Below, piece after piece: positions 45,030 to 53,700 of a DNA stretch of 64,000 nucleotides (position 1 is the first letter of the stretch; each line of letters starts with the position of its first letter). Location of the stretch: contig OZ253454.1 in the NCBI GenBank assembly GCA_965261475.1, positions 930,001 to 994,000 of the forward strand, read 5' to 3'. Below the pieces are notes generated by a model. The model was not told the origin of the DNA. It saw only the letters and a program-made list of their open reading frames with translations, and searched no databases. A program made the position numbers and the translations under genes. The stretch is from G965261475 sp965261475 [NCBI: bacterium]. Lineage in GTDB: Bacteria > SAR324 > XYD2-FULL-50-16.

Positions 45030-46017
45030 GCCAAGAAAACATTTTTCTTAATTTTTTTCCAACTTGCTCTATAGGGTGATTAGCATCTTTTTTTCTCATT
45101 GCTTGAAACTTTGCTGCTCCAGATTCGTTTTCTGCAATCCATTCTTTAGCAAAAGAGCCGTCTTGAATTTTAGTCAAAATATGTTTCATAGCTAGGCGAG
45201 ATTCTTTGCCAATAACTTCACTAGCGCGTCTCATTCCCCCATATTCTGCTGTATCTGATATAGAATAATTCATTTTAGAAATTCCGCCCTCGTACATTAA
45301 ATCTACAATAAGTTTCATCTCGTGCAAGCACTCAAAGTAAGCTATATGAGCAGGATAACCAGCCTCTACTAATGTATCAAACCCCGCACGAATTAACTCT
45401 GCAACCCCGCCACAAAGCACGACTTGTTCGCCGAATAAATCTGTTTCTGTTTCATCTTTAAAAGTCGTCAAAATCACCCCCGCCCTAGCACCTCCAATAG
45501 CCGCAGACCAAGCTAAAGCATATTCTTGTGCCTTGTGAGATTGGTCTTGATAAACAGCAATTAGACAAGGTACTCCACTACCCTCAAGGTAAGTGCGGCG
45601 TACTAAATGCCCTGGTCCTTTTGGTGCAATCATAATTACATCTATATCGGTAGGTGGTATAACTTGCTTAAAGTGAATCGAAAACCCATGAGCTACACAA
45701 AGAATATTCCCCTTTACTAAATAGGGCGCTATACTCTTATTATAAATTGATTTTTGGTCCTGGTCGGGTGTGAGCATCATTATAATATCAGCCCATTGAG
45801 CTGCTTGTGCTACAGACATTACCTGTAAACCTTCAGCCTCTGCTGCCTTCTTGGAGCTAGAATTTTCTCTAAGTCCGACAACTACCTGCATTTTGCTATG
45901 TTGTAAATTTAGAGCATGCGCATGTCCTTGACTACCATAGCCAATAATAGCTATTTTTTTGTTGCTAATGAGAGATAGGTCGCTATCTTTCTCGTAATAA
46001 ATTTTGAGGTCATCCAT
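45019..46017 (-). CDS. ilvC: Ketol-acid reductoisomerase (class I)
   Basis: A 332-residue class [22 protein letters not shown] (NADPH-binding Rossmann motif), [55 protein letters not shown] with metal-binding acidic residues, and [12 protein letters not shown]. It acts in valine, leucine and isoleucine synthesis. It overlaps leuB, indicating a branched-chain amino acid operon and hence a cell that makes its own amino acids. Confidence 0.96.
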   Translation of the reverse strand: MDDLKIYYEKDSDLSLISNKKIAIIGYGSQGHAHALNLQHSKMQVVVGLRENSSSKKAAEAEGLQVMSVAQAAQWADIIMMLTPDQDQKSIYNKSIAPYLVKGNILCVAHGFSIHFKQVIPPTDIDVIMIAPKGPGHLVRRTYLEGSGVPCLIAVYQDQSHKAQEYALAWSAAIGGARAGVILTTFKDETETDLFGEQVVLCGGVAELIRAGFDTLVEAGYPAHIAYFECLHEMKLIVDLMYEGGISKMNYSISDTAEYGGMRRASEVIGKESRLAMKHILTKIQDGSFAKEWIAENESGAAKFQAMRKKDANHPIEQVGKKLRKMFSWLAK

Positions 46018-46103
46018 ATTATTCTTGGGTTGTGTGATTAGTAAAAAAATCTTTTAACAATAGCAATAAATTTTGAGAATTATACACTTAAAAAAATAAA
46101 ATT

Positions 46104-46436
46104 TTATTCTATTTTATTTGAGAAATACCCTAAAAAAATTCTACCCATAATACCGCCAGCGACAAAAGCAGAAACATTGATAATTATTTCTTTTATTTCA
46201 TTTCTTGCATCATTTGTAATATTGAACCATTCCTGGAGTTTAGGAAATGCAGTAACAGAAGTAAAATAAAAAATCAAAGCTCCATATATAAACACTAAAA
46301 ATATTACTAGAAAAGTAATAGCACGATGAATGAAGCTCTTGTTTTTATAGATTATATTTTGATATTTGACTTTTAGCGTAAGTTTAAACTCATCGGTTTC
46401 TCCTTCTTTGTTTGCCTCAATACCTGTTATTTTCAT
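46104..46436 (-). CDS. Small two-helix membrane protein, candidate toxin of a Panacea-type pair
   Basis: A 110-residue protein with a soluble N-terminal part of about 35 residues (EFKLTLKVKYQNIIYKNKSF) and two membrane helices: about residues 40-62 (AITFLVIFLVFIYGALIFYF) and 84-103 (IIINVSAFVAGGIMGRIFLG). Its ATG overlaps the stop of the Panacea-domain gene by four bases (ATGA), the usual layout of a coupled antitoxin-toxin operon. Panacea antitoxins are known to pair with many unrelated toxins, some acting on membranes. No homologue of this protein is recognised, so toxicity is inferred from context only. Confidence 0.6.
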   Translation of the reverse strand: MKITGIEANKEGETDEFKLTLKVKYQNIIYKNKSFIHRAITFLVIFLVFIYGALIFYFTSVTAFPKLQEWFNITNDARNEIKEIIINVSAFVAGGIMGRIFLGYFSNKIE

Positions 46437-46918
46437 TTACTCATAACAATAAATTTTTTATAGTATTCTTTAATCTCATTTTGCTCAATCTCAATTTCAT
46501 AGACATTATCTTTGTAAACTTTGCTCCACGGGGTATCTTTATTGTGTGTTTTATTTATTAATTCGCCAATAGACATACCGCCATAAACTCGATTTACAAC
46601 CTCTAGCACTTGTTTAACTTGATCATCCTGGTCATCTATTTGGAGTTTTACTTTTTTTTCTGTCATTGGTTCCAAAAAATAAGAATAATCTTTAACTCGT
46701 CCGTAACCATATTTTTTAAACTCGTGGTAAACAGAAGGAATAACTGGACCTAATCTCCAAGCTAGTATTCCTTCGTGAAACAATTCTCTATTATAACTAG
46801 CTAACGCCACGCCATAAGCAATATAAACTAATTTATTTAATTTAATATTAGACATATCGCTATCTTGATTTTCAATAAAATAATTTGCTATATGCGAAGC
46901 AGTGTAAACCTTTTTCAT
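46433..46918 (-). CDS. Panacea-domain (DUF4065/SocA-like) protein, candidate antitoxin
   Basis: A 161-residue protein matching the Panacea/SocA family: YTASHIANYFIENQ at the N terminus, IKLNKLVYIAYGVALAS, FHEGILAWRLGPVIPSVYHE, FKKYGYGR, and the C-terminal LINKTHNKDTPWSKVY. The domain is the shared antitoxin part of PanAT toxin-antitoxin systems, and its relatives include the SocA adaptor and phage GepA proteins. The next gene overlaps by four bases and encodes a small membrane protein. The pair is isolated from housekeeping neighbours by gaps of 86 and 364 bases. Confidence 0.85.
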   Translation of the reverse strand: MKKVYTASHIANYFIENQDSDMSNIKLNKLVYIAYGVALASYNRELFHEGILAWRLGPVIPSVYHEFKKYGYGRVKDYSYFLEPMTEKKVKLQIDDQDDQVKQVLEVVNRVYGGMSIGELINKTHNKDTPWSKVYKDNVYEIEIEQNEIKEYYKKFIVMSK

Positions 46919-47282
46919 TTTTGATTTTTCATATTTGTTTTAAAACACCTAATAAAGATAGGAGTTTGTATTATTTTTGATAGGTACAATAAATAACTAA
47001 TTTTATCAAAGCATTTATATAATTCTTTCTTTGCAATGTCAATCCAAACTCGTTTTTGTTTGTCTTGTTTACAACAATAGACACATCTAGGCTGACTGCT
47101 CCAAAGTTTTATTGCTAAATATTTCCTAGCTTTTTCTGCTATTAAAAATTATTGCATAAATTTAAAAGCAGATATTGCTTTTGATATGCGTTTTTTATCT
47201 TGTTTGTTTGATAGCTATGCAAGTTAAAATCCTTATTTATCAAGGTTTTTGGGTTTAAGGCGTATAATTCCTTAAATTTTTA
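46919..47282 (-). other. Intergenic region of 364 bases upstream of the Panacea gene
   Basis: It contains one hairpin near the gldG-like stop. On the minus strand, from about 47150 to 46916, it also holds an open frame of about 77 codons with no usable start codon and cysteine-rich content (PRCVYCCKQDKQKRVWIDIA). The frame's TGA overlaps the Panacea ATG. It could be a remnant of a gene whose 5' end was lost, or a chance frame. No further feature was found. Confidence 0.4.
47254..47276. terminator. Hairpin downstream of the gldG-like gene
   Basis: TTTAAGG and CCTTAAA pair across a nine-base loop, 7 bases beyond the gldG-like stop codon. The plus-strand side is followed by a T-run. It probably ends the ftsH-psd-ABC exporter transcript. 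Confidence 0.5.
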
Positions 47283-49151
47283 CTAGAGAGTTTTCTTTTT
47301 TGTATAGTACCTTTGACGAAAAACAAAAATTCCAACGAGCAAGACTAAAATTGGTACTAGAGTCAGATTTAAAACTTTTAAAAGACTCTTGAGAGCTTCT
47401 ATATCTTGTCTCAGCAATTTTCTAATTTCCCTGAGTTTCACAAAGGTTTGTTTTTCTTGTTGTTTAAAATCTTTAATTTGTTGTAGCTGTGCTTTAGTGA
47501 TTGCTACCTTGCCATCTTTTGGTTGTAGGTCTTTGAGCTGTTTTCTAATAGTATTTAATTCGTTTTGTAGAGCTGTTTCTACTTTTTTATATTCCCTTTG
47601 AGCTTTTCTTTCTAATTCTACAATTTTGACAAACTCTCGAGAAAATTTACCCCTAGAGCGAATAGCATAAAGTTTATCAACACCAGACATATACTCCACT
47701 AAATTTAAAAATAGACCTAGATTATCATTTAAGGGTTGGGTAATAATCTGATTTAAGACCTGAAACTTACGGACGCTAAAACTATCGTGCAACCAATCTG
47801 CGTCTGTAATTACCATTGCCACTCCTTCTCCGTCAGATAAATGTTTGTTTTTAAATTCTACTTTTTTATCAAGTTCTATGCGTTTTTTAAAAGCAGAGGT
47901 AAATTTTCCTTTGAGTAAACCCGCAAAAAAATATTGTTCTTTTGAAAGAGCAATATCCTTGTTTATTTGACTAGGATTTCTATTAAAAATTAACCTATTA
48001 GGATAAACACCTGTGTTAATGCCAGAAGTTATCAAAGGTTGAAACTCCAAATTTGTCCCTTGATAATGAAAACCACCGGGCTCTGCAAATAATACATTTT
48101 CTAAAGATTCTAGTGCAGGAATATTTTTAGCAAACGAGCTTTCGTTAAAGTTATGCCATAAAAAATAAGGAGTATTGCCTGTATTAGTGCGTACAACAAA
48201 AGATTTTTGCGGCTCGGCAATGACTGAGCTAGCATCATATACTAGCCCCCAGTGATTAAAAAGAATAGGGGCATCACTAGCACTTAAAAACTTTTGAGTA
48301 CCCGGCAAAGATTTATCATCAGAGCGCATAAAGGGATCTACAATAACAATCACTTTTCCTTTTTTAAGTAAAAATTGGTCTATGGCATACTCTATGTCTT
48401 TTCTAAGTTCCTGGTTGTCACTAAATCTATTAGGTGTGAGCTCCTTCGGGTGTAAGGCAATGAGTATGTCTATATCTTCTGGAATTTCATGGGTAGGTAA
48501 AAATCTTTCTACTTTGTAAAATTTAGAAAGCTCCTCGTAAAACCCCCAGCGGAGATTCGGCTGAAAAGGTATGCCTTCTAGTACAAAAGTACTCATAATA
48601 CCAATCTTTAGTTTTTGTGTATCGTCTATCTTATAGATACGCCTAGTAATATCGTATTCTAAAGATTGCTGACTTCGTATATCAAAGAAAGGTAGAGCTT
48701 CTTTTTGATCTCCTTGAGCGATAGACAAACCAAGATAAAACCTATAGCTAGAGCCATCAACATCTACCCCAGATATTCCATCAATCCTAGCTGCTTGCTC
48801 TTCATCGGAATCTGGCTTGGGGTCAAAAACTTCTAAAGATAAAATCTGAGGGTTAAGTGCAACATATTCTCGCAGTAATTCCTCTACTCGTTTTCCATAA
48901 TTTCTATAAGATTGAGGAATTTTAGTATTATCAGCAGAAAAATAGAGCTTCAAACTAGTTGGTTTTTCTAATTCTTTGATGATTTTTTTACTACCTTTTG
49001 ATAGAGTGTAGAGTTTTTCTTCTGTCACATCTAAACGAAAAAAAAATTGACTGGAGATAAAATTAACAAGTACAAAAACAGACAAGGCAAATAAAAATAA
49101 CAACAAAGAAAATTTTCTTCCAGTAATTAAATCAATTAAAATATGTTTCAT
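47283..49151 (-). CDS. GldG-like ABC exporter auxiliary membrane protein
   Basis: A 622-residue protein with an N-terminal membrane helix (SLLLFLFALSVFVLVNFISS), the GldG N-terminal pattern RLDVTEEKLYTLSKGSKKII, SLKLYFSADNTKIP and VEVFDPKPDSDEE-like sequence (here LEVFDPKPDSDEE), a large periplasmic part with DVDILIALHP-like motif (here IDILIALHPKEL) and KGKVIVIVDPFMRSD, a coiled-coil near residues 520-590, and a second helix at the C terminus (LTLVPILVLLVGIFVF). The fold is typical of proteins working with GldA/GldF-type exporters. Despite the name, such loci occur widely in non-gliding Gram-negatives. Confidence 0.83.
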   Translation of the reverse strand: MKHILIDLITGRKFSLLLFLFALSVFVLVNFISSQFFFRLDVTEEKLYTLSKGSKKIIKELEKPTSLKLYFSADNTKIPQSYRNYGKRVEELLREYVALNPQILSLEVFDPKPDSDEEQAARIDGISGVDVDGSSYRFYLGLSIAQGDQKEALPFFDIRSQQSLEYDITRRIYKIDDTQKLKIGIMSTFVLEGIPFQPNLRWGFYEELSKFYKVERFLPTHEIPEDIDILIALHPKELTPNRFSDNQELRKDIEYAIDQFLLKKGKVIVIVDPFMRSDDKSLPGTQKFLSASDAPILFNHWGLVYDASSVIAEPQKSFVVRTNTGNTPYFLWHNFNESSFAKNIPALESLENVLFAEPGGFHYQGTNLEFQPLITSGINTGVYPNRLIFNRNPSQINKDIALSKEQYFFAGLLKGKFTSAFKKRIELDKKVEFKNKHLSDGEGVAMVITDADWLHDSFSVRKFQVLNQIITQPLNDNLGLFLNLVEYMSGVDKLYAIRSRGKFSREFVKIVELERKAQREYKKVETALQNELNTIRKQLKDLQPKDGKVAITKAQLQQIKDFKQQEKQTFVKLREIRKLLRQDIEALKSLLKVLNLTLVPILVLLVGIFVFRQRYYTKKKTL

Positions 49152-49155
49152 AAAA

Positions 49156-49884
49156 TTATTTATTTTTTTCTAAAAAGAATTGGTTAAGAAAAAGAAAAAA
49201 GACTAGAAAACTAAAAAAATAAACCAAACTGCGACTGTCAATAATACCCTTGCTAATAGTTCTAAAATGCTCGCTAAAACTAAAAAAAGTAATAATATCA
49301 ACTAGAGTAGCCGGAAAAATATTAGCAAGAGTTTGTTGAAAAACACCCCATCCGAGTATCAGTAAGATAAAATTGAAGATAGCACTAGTTACAAAACTAA
49401 TGACTTGATTTTGAGTCATCGCAGAGGTAGTGCAACTAACAGCTAGATAACAACTAGCCAATAGCAAGCTACCTAGATAACCAGCAAAAAGTAACCCATA
49501 ATCTGGCTCGCCTAGATAAGCAACAGTTAAAATCATAGGAAAGGTCAGCACTAAAGCAATAAAAATAAAAAATAAACCTGCTAGAAACTTTGACAAAACT
49601 GCATCAAAAGTACGAATAGGTAGGGTCAATAACAATTCTAAAGTACCTACATTTTTTTCTTCCGCCCACAAGCGCATACCAATAGCGGGAATTAAAAACA
49701 AGTAAAGCCAAGGATGAAAGTTAAAAAATACTGCTAGACTAGCTTGATTCGTTTCTAAAAAATTACCCAAATAAAAACTGCTTCCTACATTTGCCAGTAA
49801 AAAGACAAACAAAAAAACATAGGCAATTGGCGAATAAAAATAACTGATAAGCTCTTTTTTAATAAGAGCAAAGATTGTTTGCAT
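49156..49884 (-). CDS. ABC-2 type permease (GldF-like)
   Basis: A 242-residue protein with six predicted membrane helices, starting with YSPIAYVFLFVFLLANVGSS. The family signature AEEKNVGTLELLLTLPIRTF follows helix two (about residues 74-93). It ends with three helices and FFLEKNK. Its start is five bases from the ATPase gene, and its stop is 4 bases from the gldG-like gene. Together they form a three-component exporter of unknown substrate. Confidence 0.85.
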   Translation of the reverse strand: MQTIFALIKKELISYFYSPIAYVFLFVFLLANVGSSFYLGNFLETNQASLAVFFNFHPWLYLFLIPAIGMRLWAEEKNVGTLELLLTLPIRTFDAVLSKFLAGLFFIFIALVLTFPMILTVAYLGEPDYGLLFAGYLGSLLLASCYLAVSCTTSAMTQNQVISFVTSAIFNFILLILGWGVFQQTLANIFPATLVDIITFFSFSEHFRTISKGIIDSRSLVYFFSFLVFFLFLNQFFLEKNK

Positions 49885-49889
49885 AATTG

Positions 49890-50798
49890 TTACATTGTTA
49901 ATTTTCTAAAAACTTCATCTGCCCTTGCTCGATTGGTAGATAAACTTGCTAAATCAATTTTTTTACCATCTAAATACCTTATAATTTTGGCAAACAAGGT
50001 TTTAGCTTGAGGCTTAGGTACTACGATAAACTCAGTAGGGGTTTTGTAAATAATTTCTTCTACCCCAGCTATTTTACTCAAATCATCTTTTAAGCTTTTT
50101 GGTTGTTTGAGTAGAAAAAAAAGATGAATATGATGGTAGTTTGGAGATTGTGCTAAAAGTTTTGCAGGGGTGGTGTTTACAATAATTTTACCTTGATGCA
50201 AAATAATTACACGGTTACAAATAGCTTCCATCTCTTCTAAAATATGCGTAGACAAAATAATTGCTTTGTCCTTGCTCAAAGAAGTAATAATATTACGCAC
50301 TTCTTGTTTTTGATTAGGGTCTAGTCCATCGGTGGGCTCATCAAGAATTAAAACAGGTGGGTCGTGAATAATAGCTTGCGCAAAGCCAATCCTTTGACGA
50401 TAACCCTTAGACAAGGTGCCTATATTTTGATTGACAACATCTGCTAAAAAAGTTAGCTCTACAATTTCTTTAATTCGCATCTTTGCACTAGGTATTTTGC
50501 GAATACTAGCGATAAATTGTAAAAATTCTTTGACCTTCATATCCTTGTAAAGAGGGACTGTCTCTGGGAGGTAGCCAATAAATTTTCTAGTTGCTAACCT
50601 TGTAATTTCTTTGCCTTTTATAAAAGCCGTACCACTTGTAGGCAAAAGATACCCACTCAACATTTTCATAGTTGTAGATTTACCAGCCCCATTAGGACCT
50701 AGAAAACCTAGTATATCCCCGGGCTTAATATCAAAACTAACATTATCGACTGCTATAAAATTTCCAAAATTTTTACAAATTGCTTTGACTTCTACCAT
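49890..50798 (-). CDS. ABC transporter ATP-binding protein (GldA-like)
   Basis: A 302-residue ATPase: Walker A LGPNGAGKSTTMKMLSGYL, Q-loop GYLPETVPLYKDM, signature LSKGYRQRIGFAQAIIHDPP, Walker B LILDEPTDGLDPNQ, H-loop ILSTHILEEMEAIC, and an extra C-terminal domain of about 90 residues. It energises the permease encoded next to it. psd lies 3 bases upstream, so the envelope genes ftsH, psd and the exporter appear to form one operon. Confidence 0.92.
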   Translation of the reverse strand: MVEVKAICKNFGNFIAVDNVSFDIKPGDILGFLGPNGAGKSTTMKMLSGYLLPTSGTAFIKGKEITRLATRKFIGYLPETVPLYKDMKVKEFLQFIASIRKIPSAKMRIKEIVELTFLADVVNQNIGTLSKGYRQRIGFAQAIIHDPPVLILDEPTDGLDPNQKQEVRNIITSLSKDKAIILSTHILEEMEAICNRVIILHQGKIIVNTTPAKLLAQSPNYHHIHLFFLLKQPKSLKDDLSKIAGVEEIIYKTPTEFIVVPKPQAKTLFAKIIRYLDGKKIDLASLSTNRARADEVFRKLTM

Positions 50799-50801
50799 TG
50801 A

Positions 50802-51644
50802 TTATTTTTGATTAGATAAAAAAGAACCTATTTTTTGCCCTACTTTCAGTTTTTGAGTAGCAGCAAGAGTATCAGGGACAAACTGCCCTTTTGAGAAAAG
50901 TAAAAAAACCATACTACCAAGTTCAAAACTTGCAATCTCACTAGCCTTTTTAACCTCAAAAACAGGCTCAACAGGAGAGAAAAGCTGAGACTGTGTCAAA
51001 TGGAATTTAGCTATAGAAGGGTACTTTGTAGCAATGCCGCCAACAAGGGTAGCACCAATTTTTAAAATTCCTACAGTAAATTTTTGCTTTTTATCTCTCA
51101 TTAAACTCAGCAATCTTTCGTTAATACAAAAAAGTTTAGGAAAAAGTTTGAGCCCTAAAGCATTGACAGGTAATAATTTGCCATCAAAATAGCTAAAATT
51201 AAAAATTTCTCCATCAAATGGTGCATAAATACGATGATGGTCAGCGGGGCTTAAATAAATAGCAATATAATAGCCATCAAAAAAAAATTTTGCATTTTGC
51301 TGACCTAGTAGCTCTGCTAGACGAAAATCTACGCCTTTAGCGCTATAAAAAGCATCTTTTTTAATTGCGCCACAACGCACAATAGTGCCGTCAACTGGTG
51401 AAACTACAGCGTTGGCGCTGCGGTTGACTTTTCTTTTAGTAAAATCAATATCACGAGTAAAAAATTCATTAAATGTTTTAAAATCTACTTGTTTGCCTTT
51501 TGATTGCGTTAAATCTACTTTGTATAAATAACAATAAAAATCAATAAAACTTTGTAAGAGCGCAGGAGGTAACTTTTTATTTGCCACAAACCCTGCTGCA
51601 CGAGTGATAAGTTTTCTCGAAAACAAAGAAAAAATGCTTTGCAT
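50802..51644 (-). CDS. psd: Phosphatidylserine decarboxylase proenzyme
   Basis: A 280-residue proenzyme: FNEFFTRDIDFTKR, NAVVSPVDGTIVRCG (catalytic Asp), LSPADHHRIYAPFDGEI (catalytic His) and FELGSMVFLLFSKGQF near the C terminus. The GS within LGSM is the expected self-cleavage point that makes the pyruvoyl group; the family motif is usually LGST. It makes phosphatidylethanolamine at the inner membrane. It sits 2 bases after ftsH. Confidence 0.93.
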   Translation of the reverse strand: MQSIFSLFSRKLITRAAGFVANKKLPPALLQSFIDFYCYLYKVDLTQSKGKQVDFKTFNEFFTRDIDFTKRKVNRSANAVVSPVDGTIVRCGAIKKDAFYSAKGVDFRLAELLGQQNAKFFFDGYYIAIYLSPADHHRIYAPFDGEIFNFSYFDGKLLPVNALGLKLFPKLFCINERLLSLMRDKKQKFTVGILKIGATLVGGIATKYPSIAKFHLTQSQLFSPVEPVFEVKKASEIASFELGSMVFLLFSKGQFVPDTLAATQKLKVGQKIGSFLSNQK

Positions 51645-51646
51645 AA

Positions 51647-53428
51647 CTAATTTGATTGGATAATTTTTTTTAACTCCGTGCCTGTTAAAACTTCTTTTTC
51701 TAAAAGTTTTTTAGCAATAGCGTCTAATTTATTTCTATTTTCTACGAGTATATTTTTAGCTGTTTGATAGCATGTCTTTAAGATACTTAAAGCGTCATAA
51801 TCTATTTTATTCCTTAAATCATCAGAGATGGTATTTGATTCGTAATAACTCATAAAACCCCCATCGTTACCTAGCTCCACAGACATAGGACCAATAGTTT
51901 TACTCATACCCCATTTGCAAACCATATTATAAGCCATACTAGTTGCTCGTTTTAAATCTCCTTCCGCCCCCGAGCTCACAGCTTTAAAAACAATCTCCTC
52001 AGAAGCCTTGCCTCCCATAGCAACTGTAATATAATCTTCTAGTTTTTCCTTGCTGTAATTATAGCAATCTTTCTCTGGTAAATTAGTTGTAATACCTAGA
52101 TTGTTCCCCATAGCAGCAATAGTAATTTTGTGAATAGGGTCTGTTTTTTTGAGTAGAGAATTAACTAGAGCGTGCCCTGCCTCGTGATAAGCAATACTTT
52201 TGATTGCTGCTTTGGTGAGGGTCACAGATTTTCTCTTGAGACCTATGGTAATTTTATCTCTAGCGTAATCTAAATGCTCCTGAGTAACTTCTAGCTGTTG
52301 ATCCTTGACAGCTTTGAGAGCTGCTTCATTTAAAAGGTTGGCTAGCTCTGCCCCACTAAAACCTTGAGTAATTTTTGCTACATTATTTAAATCTACTTTT
52401 TTGGATAACTGTATTTTGTTAGCGTGTACCGCGAGAATAGCTTTCCTAGACAAAATATCTGGTAGGGGAATATAAACCTGCCTATCAAACCTGCCCGGGC
52501 GAAGCAAAGCTTTATCTAAAATATCTACGCGATTAGTAGCAGCTATCACAATAATTCCTTTGTTGGTTTCAAAGCCATCTAACTCGTTGAGTAGCTGATT
52601 GAGGGTTTGCTCCCTCTCATCGTGTCCGCCACCTAAACCCGTACCTCTTTGTCTGCCGACAGCGTCAATTTCATCGATAAAAACTATGCAAGGAGCATGC
52701 GCTTTAGCTTTACGAAACATATCTCTAACGCGGCTAGCTCCTACCCCCACAAACATTTCTACAAACTCTGAGCCTGCAATGCTAAAAAAAGGTACTTGAG
52801 ACTCACCGGCAATAGCCTTTGCAAGTAGGGTTTTGCCTGTGCCCGGCGCTCCTACTAATAAAATACCTTTTGGTATTTTTCCTCCAACATCAGAGTATTG
52901 CTTGGGAGAGCGTAAAAACTCTACTACTTCTGTAACCTCTTCTTTGACTTCCTCTGAGCCCGCAACATCGGCAAAACTAATTTTTGGTTTGTTTAACTTG
53001 TCTAGCAACTTGGCTTTAGATTTACCCACAGAAAAAATCATACTAGCGCCACTAGAGGATTGTTTCATCATAAAAACCCAAATTCCAATCAAAAATAATA
53101 AAGGTCCCCAGTGCAGTAATAAACTAAAATACCAAGGGATTGTTTTATACTCCTTGACTTCTATCTCAGAGCGATTGTCTAGTAAGCTAGCAATCACATT
53201 ATCATCAAAAGAGCTATAAACAAAAAATTTTCTACCGTCTGTAAAATGACCTTCAATTTTATCACCTTTAATACTTACCTTAGTAACATTTTGATTTTCT
53301 ACCTCTTGTAGAAAACTGCTATAGTAAATTTCTGTAGCGCCACTTTTAAAATTAAAAGACTTAGACAAAGTGTAGATAGAAGCTACAAAAATTAAGGCTA
53401 CTACTAGTGGTTTGAGGTTGATCTTCAC
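51647..53428 (-). CDS. ftsH: ATP-dependent zinc metalloprotease FtsH
   Basis: A 593-residue membrane protease. Two helices flank a periplasmic domain ([14 protein letters not shown] and [20 protein letters not shown]). The AAA domain has Walker [18 protein letters not shown], Walker [17 protein letters not shown] and the second region of homology [20 protein letters not shown]. The protease has HEAGH (about residue 414) and a later Asp zinc ligand in [10 protein letters not shown]. It degrades membrane proteins and short-lived regulators. The start is GTG; no better ATG precedes the first helix. Confidence 0.96.
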   Translation of the reverse strand: MKINLKPLVVALIFVASIYTLSKSFNFKSGATEIYYSSFLQEVENQNVTKVSIKGDKIEGHFTDGRKFFVYSSFDDNVIASLLDNRSEIEVKEYKTIPWYFSLLLHWGPLLFLIGIWVFMMKQSSSGASMIFSVGKSKAKLLDKLNKPKISFADVAGSEEVKEEVTEVVEFLRSPKQYSDVGGKIPKGILLVGAPGTGKTLLAKAIAGESQVPFFSIAGSEFVEMFVGVGASRVRDMFRKAKAHAPCIVFIDEIDAVGRQRGTGLGGGHDEREQTLNQLLNELDGFETNKGIIVIAATNRVDILDKALLRPGRFDRQVYIPLPDILSRKAILAVHANKIQLSKKVDLNNVAKITQGFSGAELANLLNEAALKAVKDQQLEVTQEHLDYARDKITIGLKRKSVTLTKAAIKSIAYHEAGHALVNSLLKKTDPIHKITIAAMGNNLGITTNLPEKDCYNYSKEKLEDYITVAMGGKASEEIVFKAVSSGAEGDLKRATSMAYNMVCKWGMSKTIGPMSVELGNDGGFMSYYESNTISDDLRNKIDYDALSILKTCYQTAKNILVENRNKLDAIAKKLLEKEVLTGTELKKIIQSN

Positions 53429-53520
53429 GATTATAAAACGAATTACACAACCCTAGACTAGCACAAAATAAAAATAAAATCAAACTATTTTTATCGTAAA
53501 TAAGCAAAAAATACTCGTCT

Positions 53521-53700
53521 CAAAATTGTAAAATTGTAATTTTTAGCTATAAGAGAAAACACAATCTCTCTTTTAGAATTTTCTGCGATATGTACGAAAA
53601 CAATCTCTCTTTTAGAATTTTCTGTGATATGCGCGAAAACAATAGGAGTTTTGGTTTTGAGTGCCAATCAAAATTGTAAAATTGCAATTTTTAGCTATAA
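53521..53700 (-). repeat. Tandem degenerate copies of acyltransferase gene segments
   Basis: Downstream of the LpxL-like stop lie two copies of the gene's own internal segment 53862-53937: 53601-53664 and, partly tandem, 53553-53604. Both contain TTTTAGAATTTTCTG followed by GATATG and CGAAAACAAT. Beyond them, 53521-53552 repeats the gene's 3' terminus (53669-53700; AAATTTTTAGCTATAA-like, ends TTTTTAGCTATAA). On the minus strand the copies keep the gene's reading frame and encode repeats of HIAENSK. Bases 53429-53520, between the ftsH start and these copies, show nothing recognisable. Confidence 0.85.

Noticed and set aside
53430-53435. TATAAT on the minus strand upstream of ftsH as its promoter
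   Set aside because: It ends one base before the GTG start, so transcription would begin inside the gene, and no suitable -35 lies upstream.
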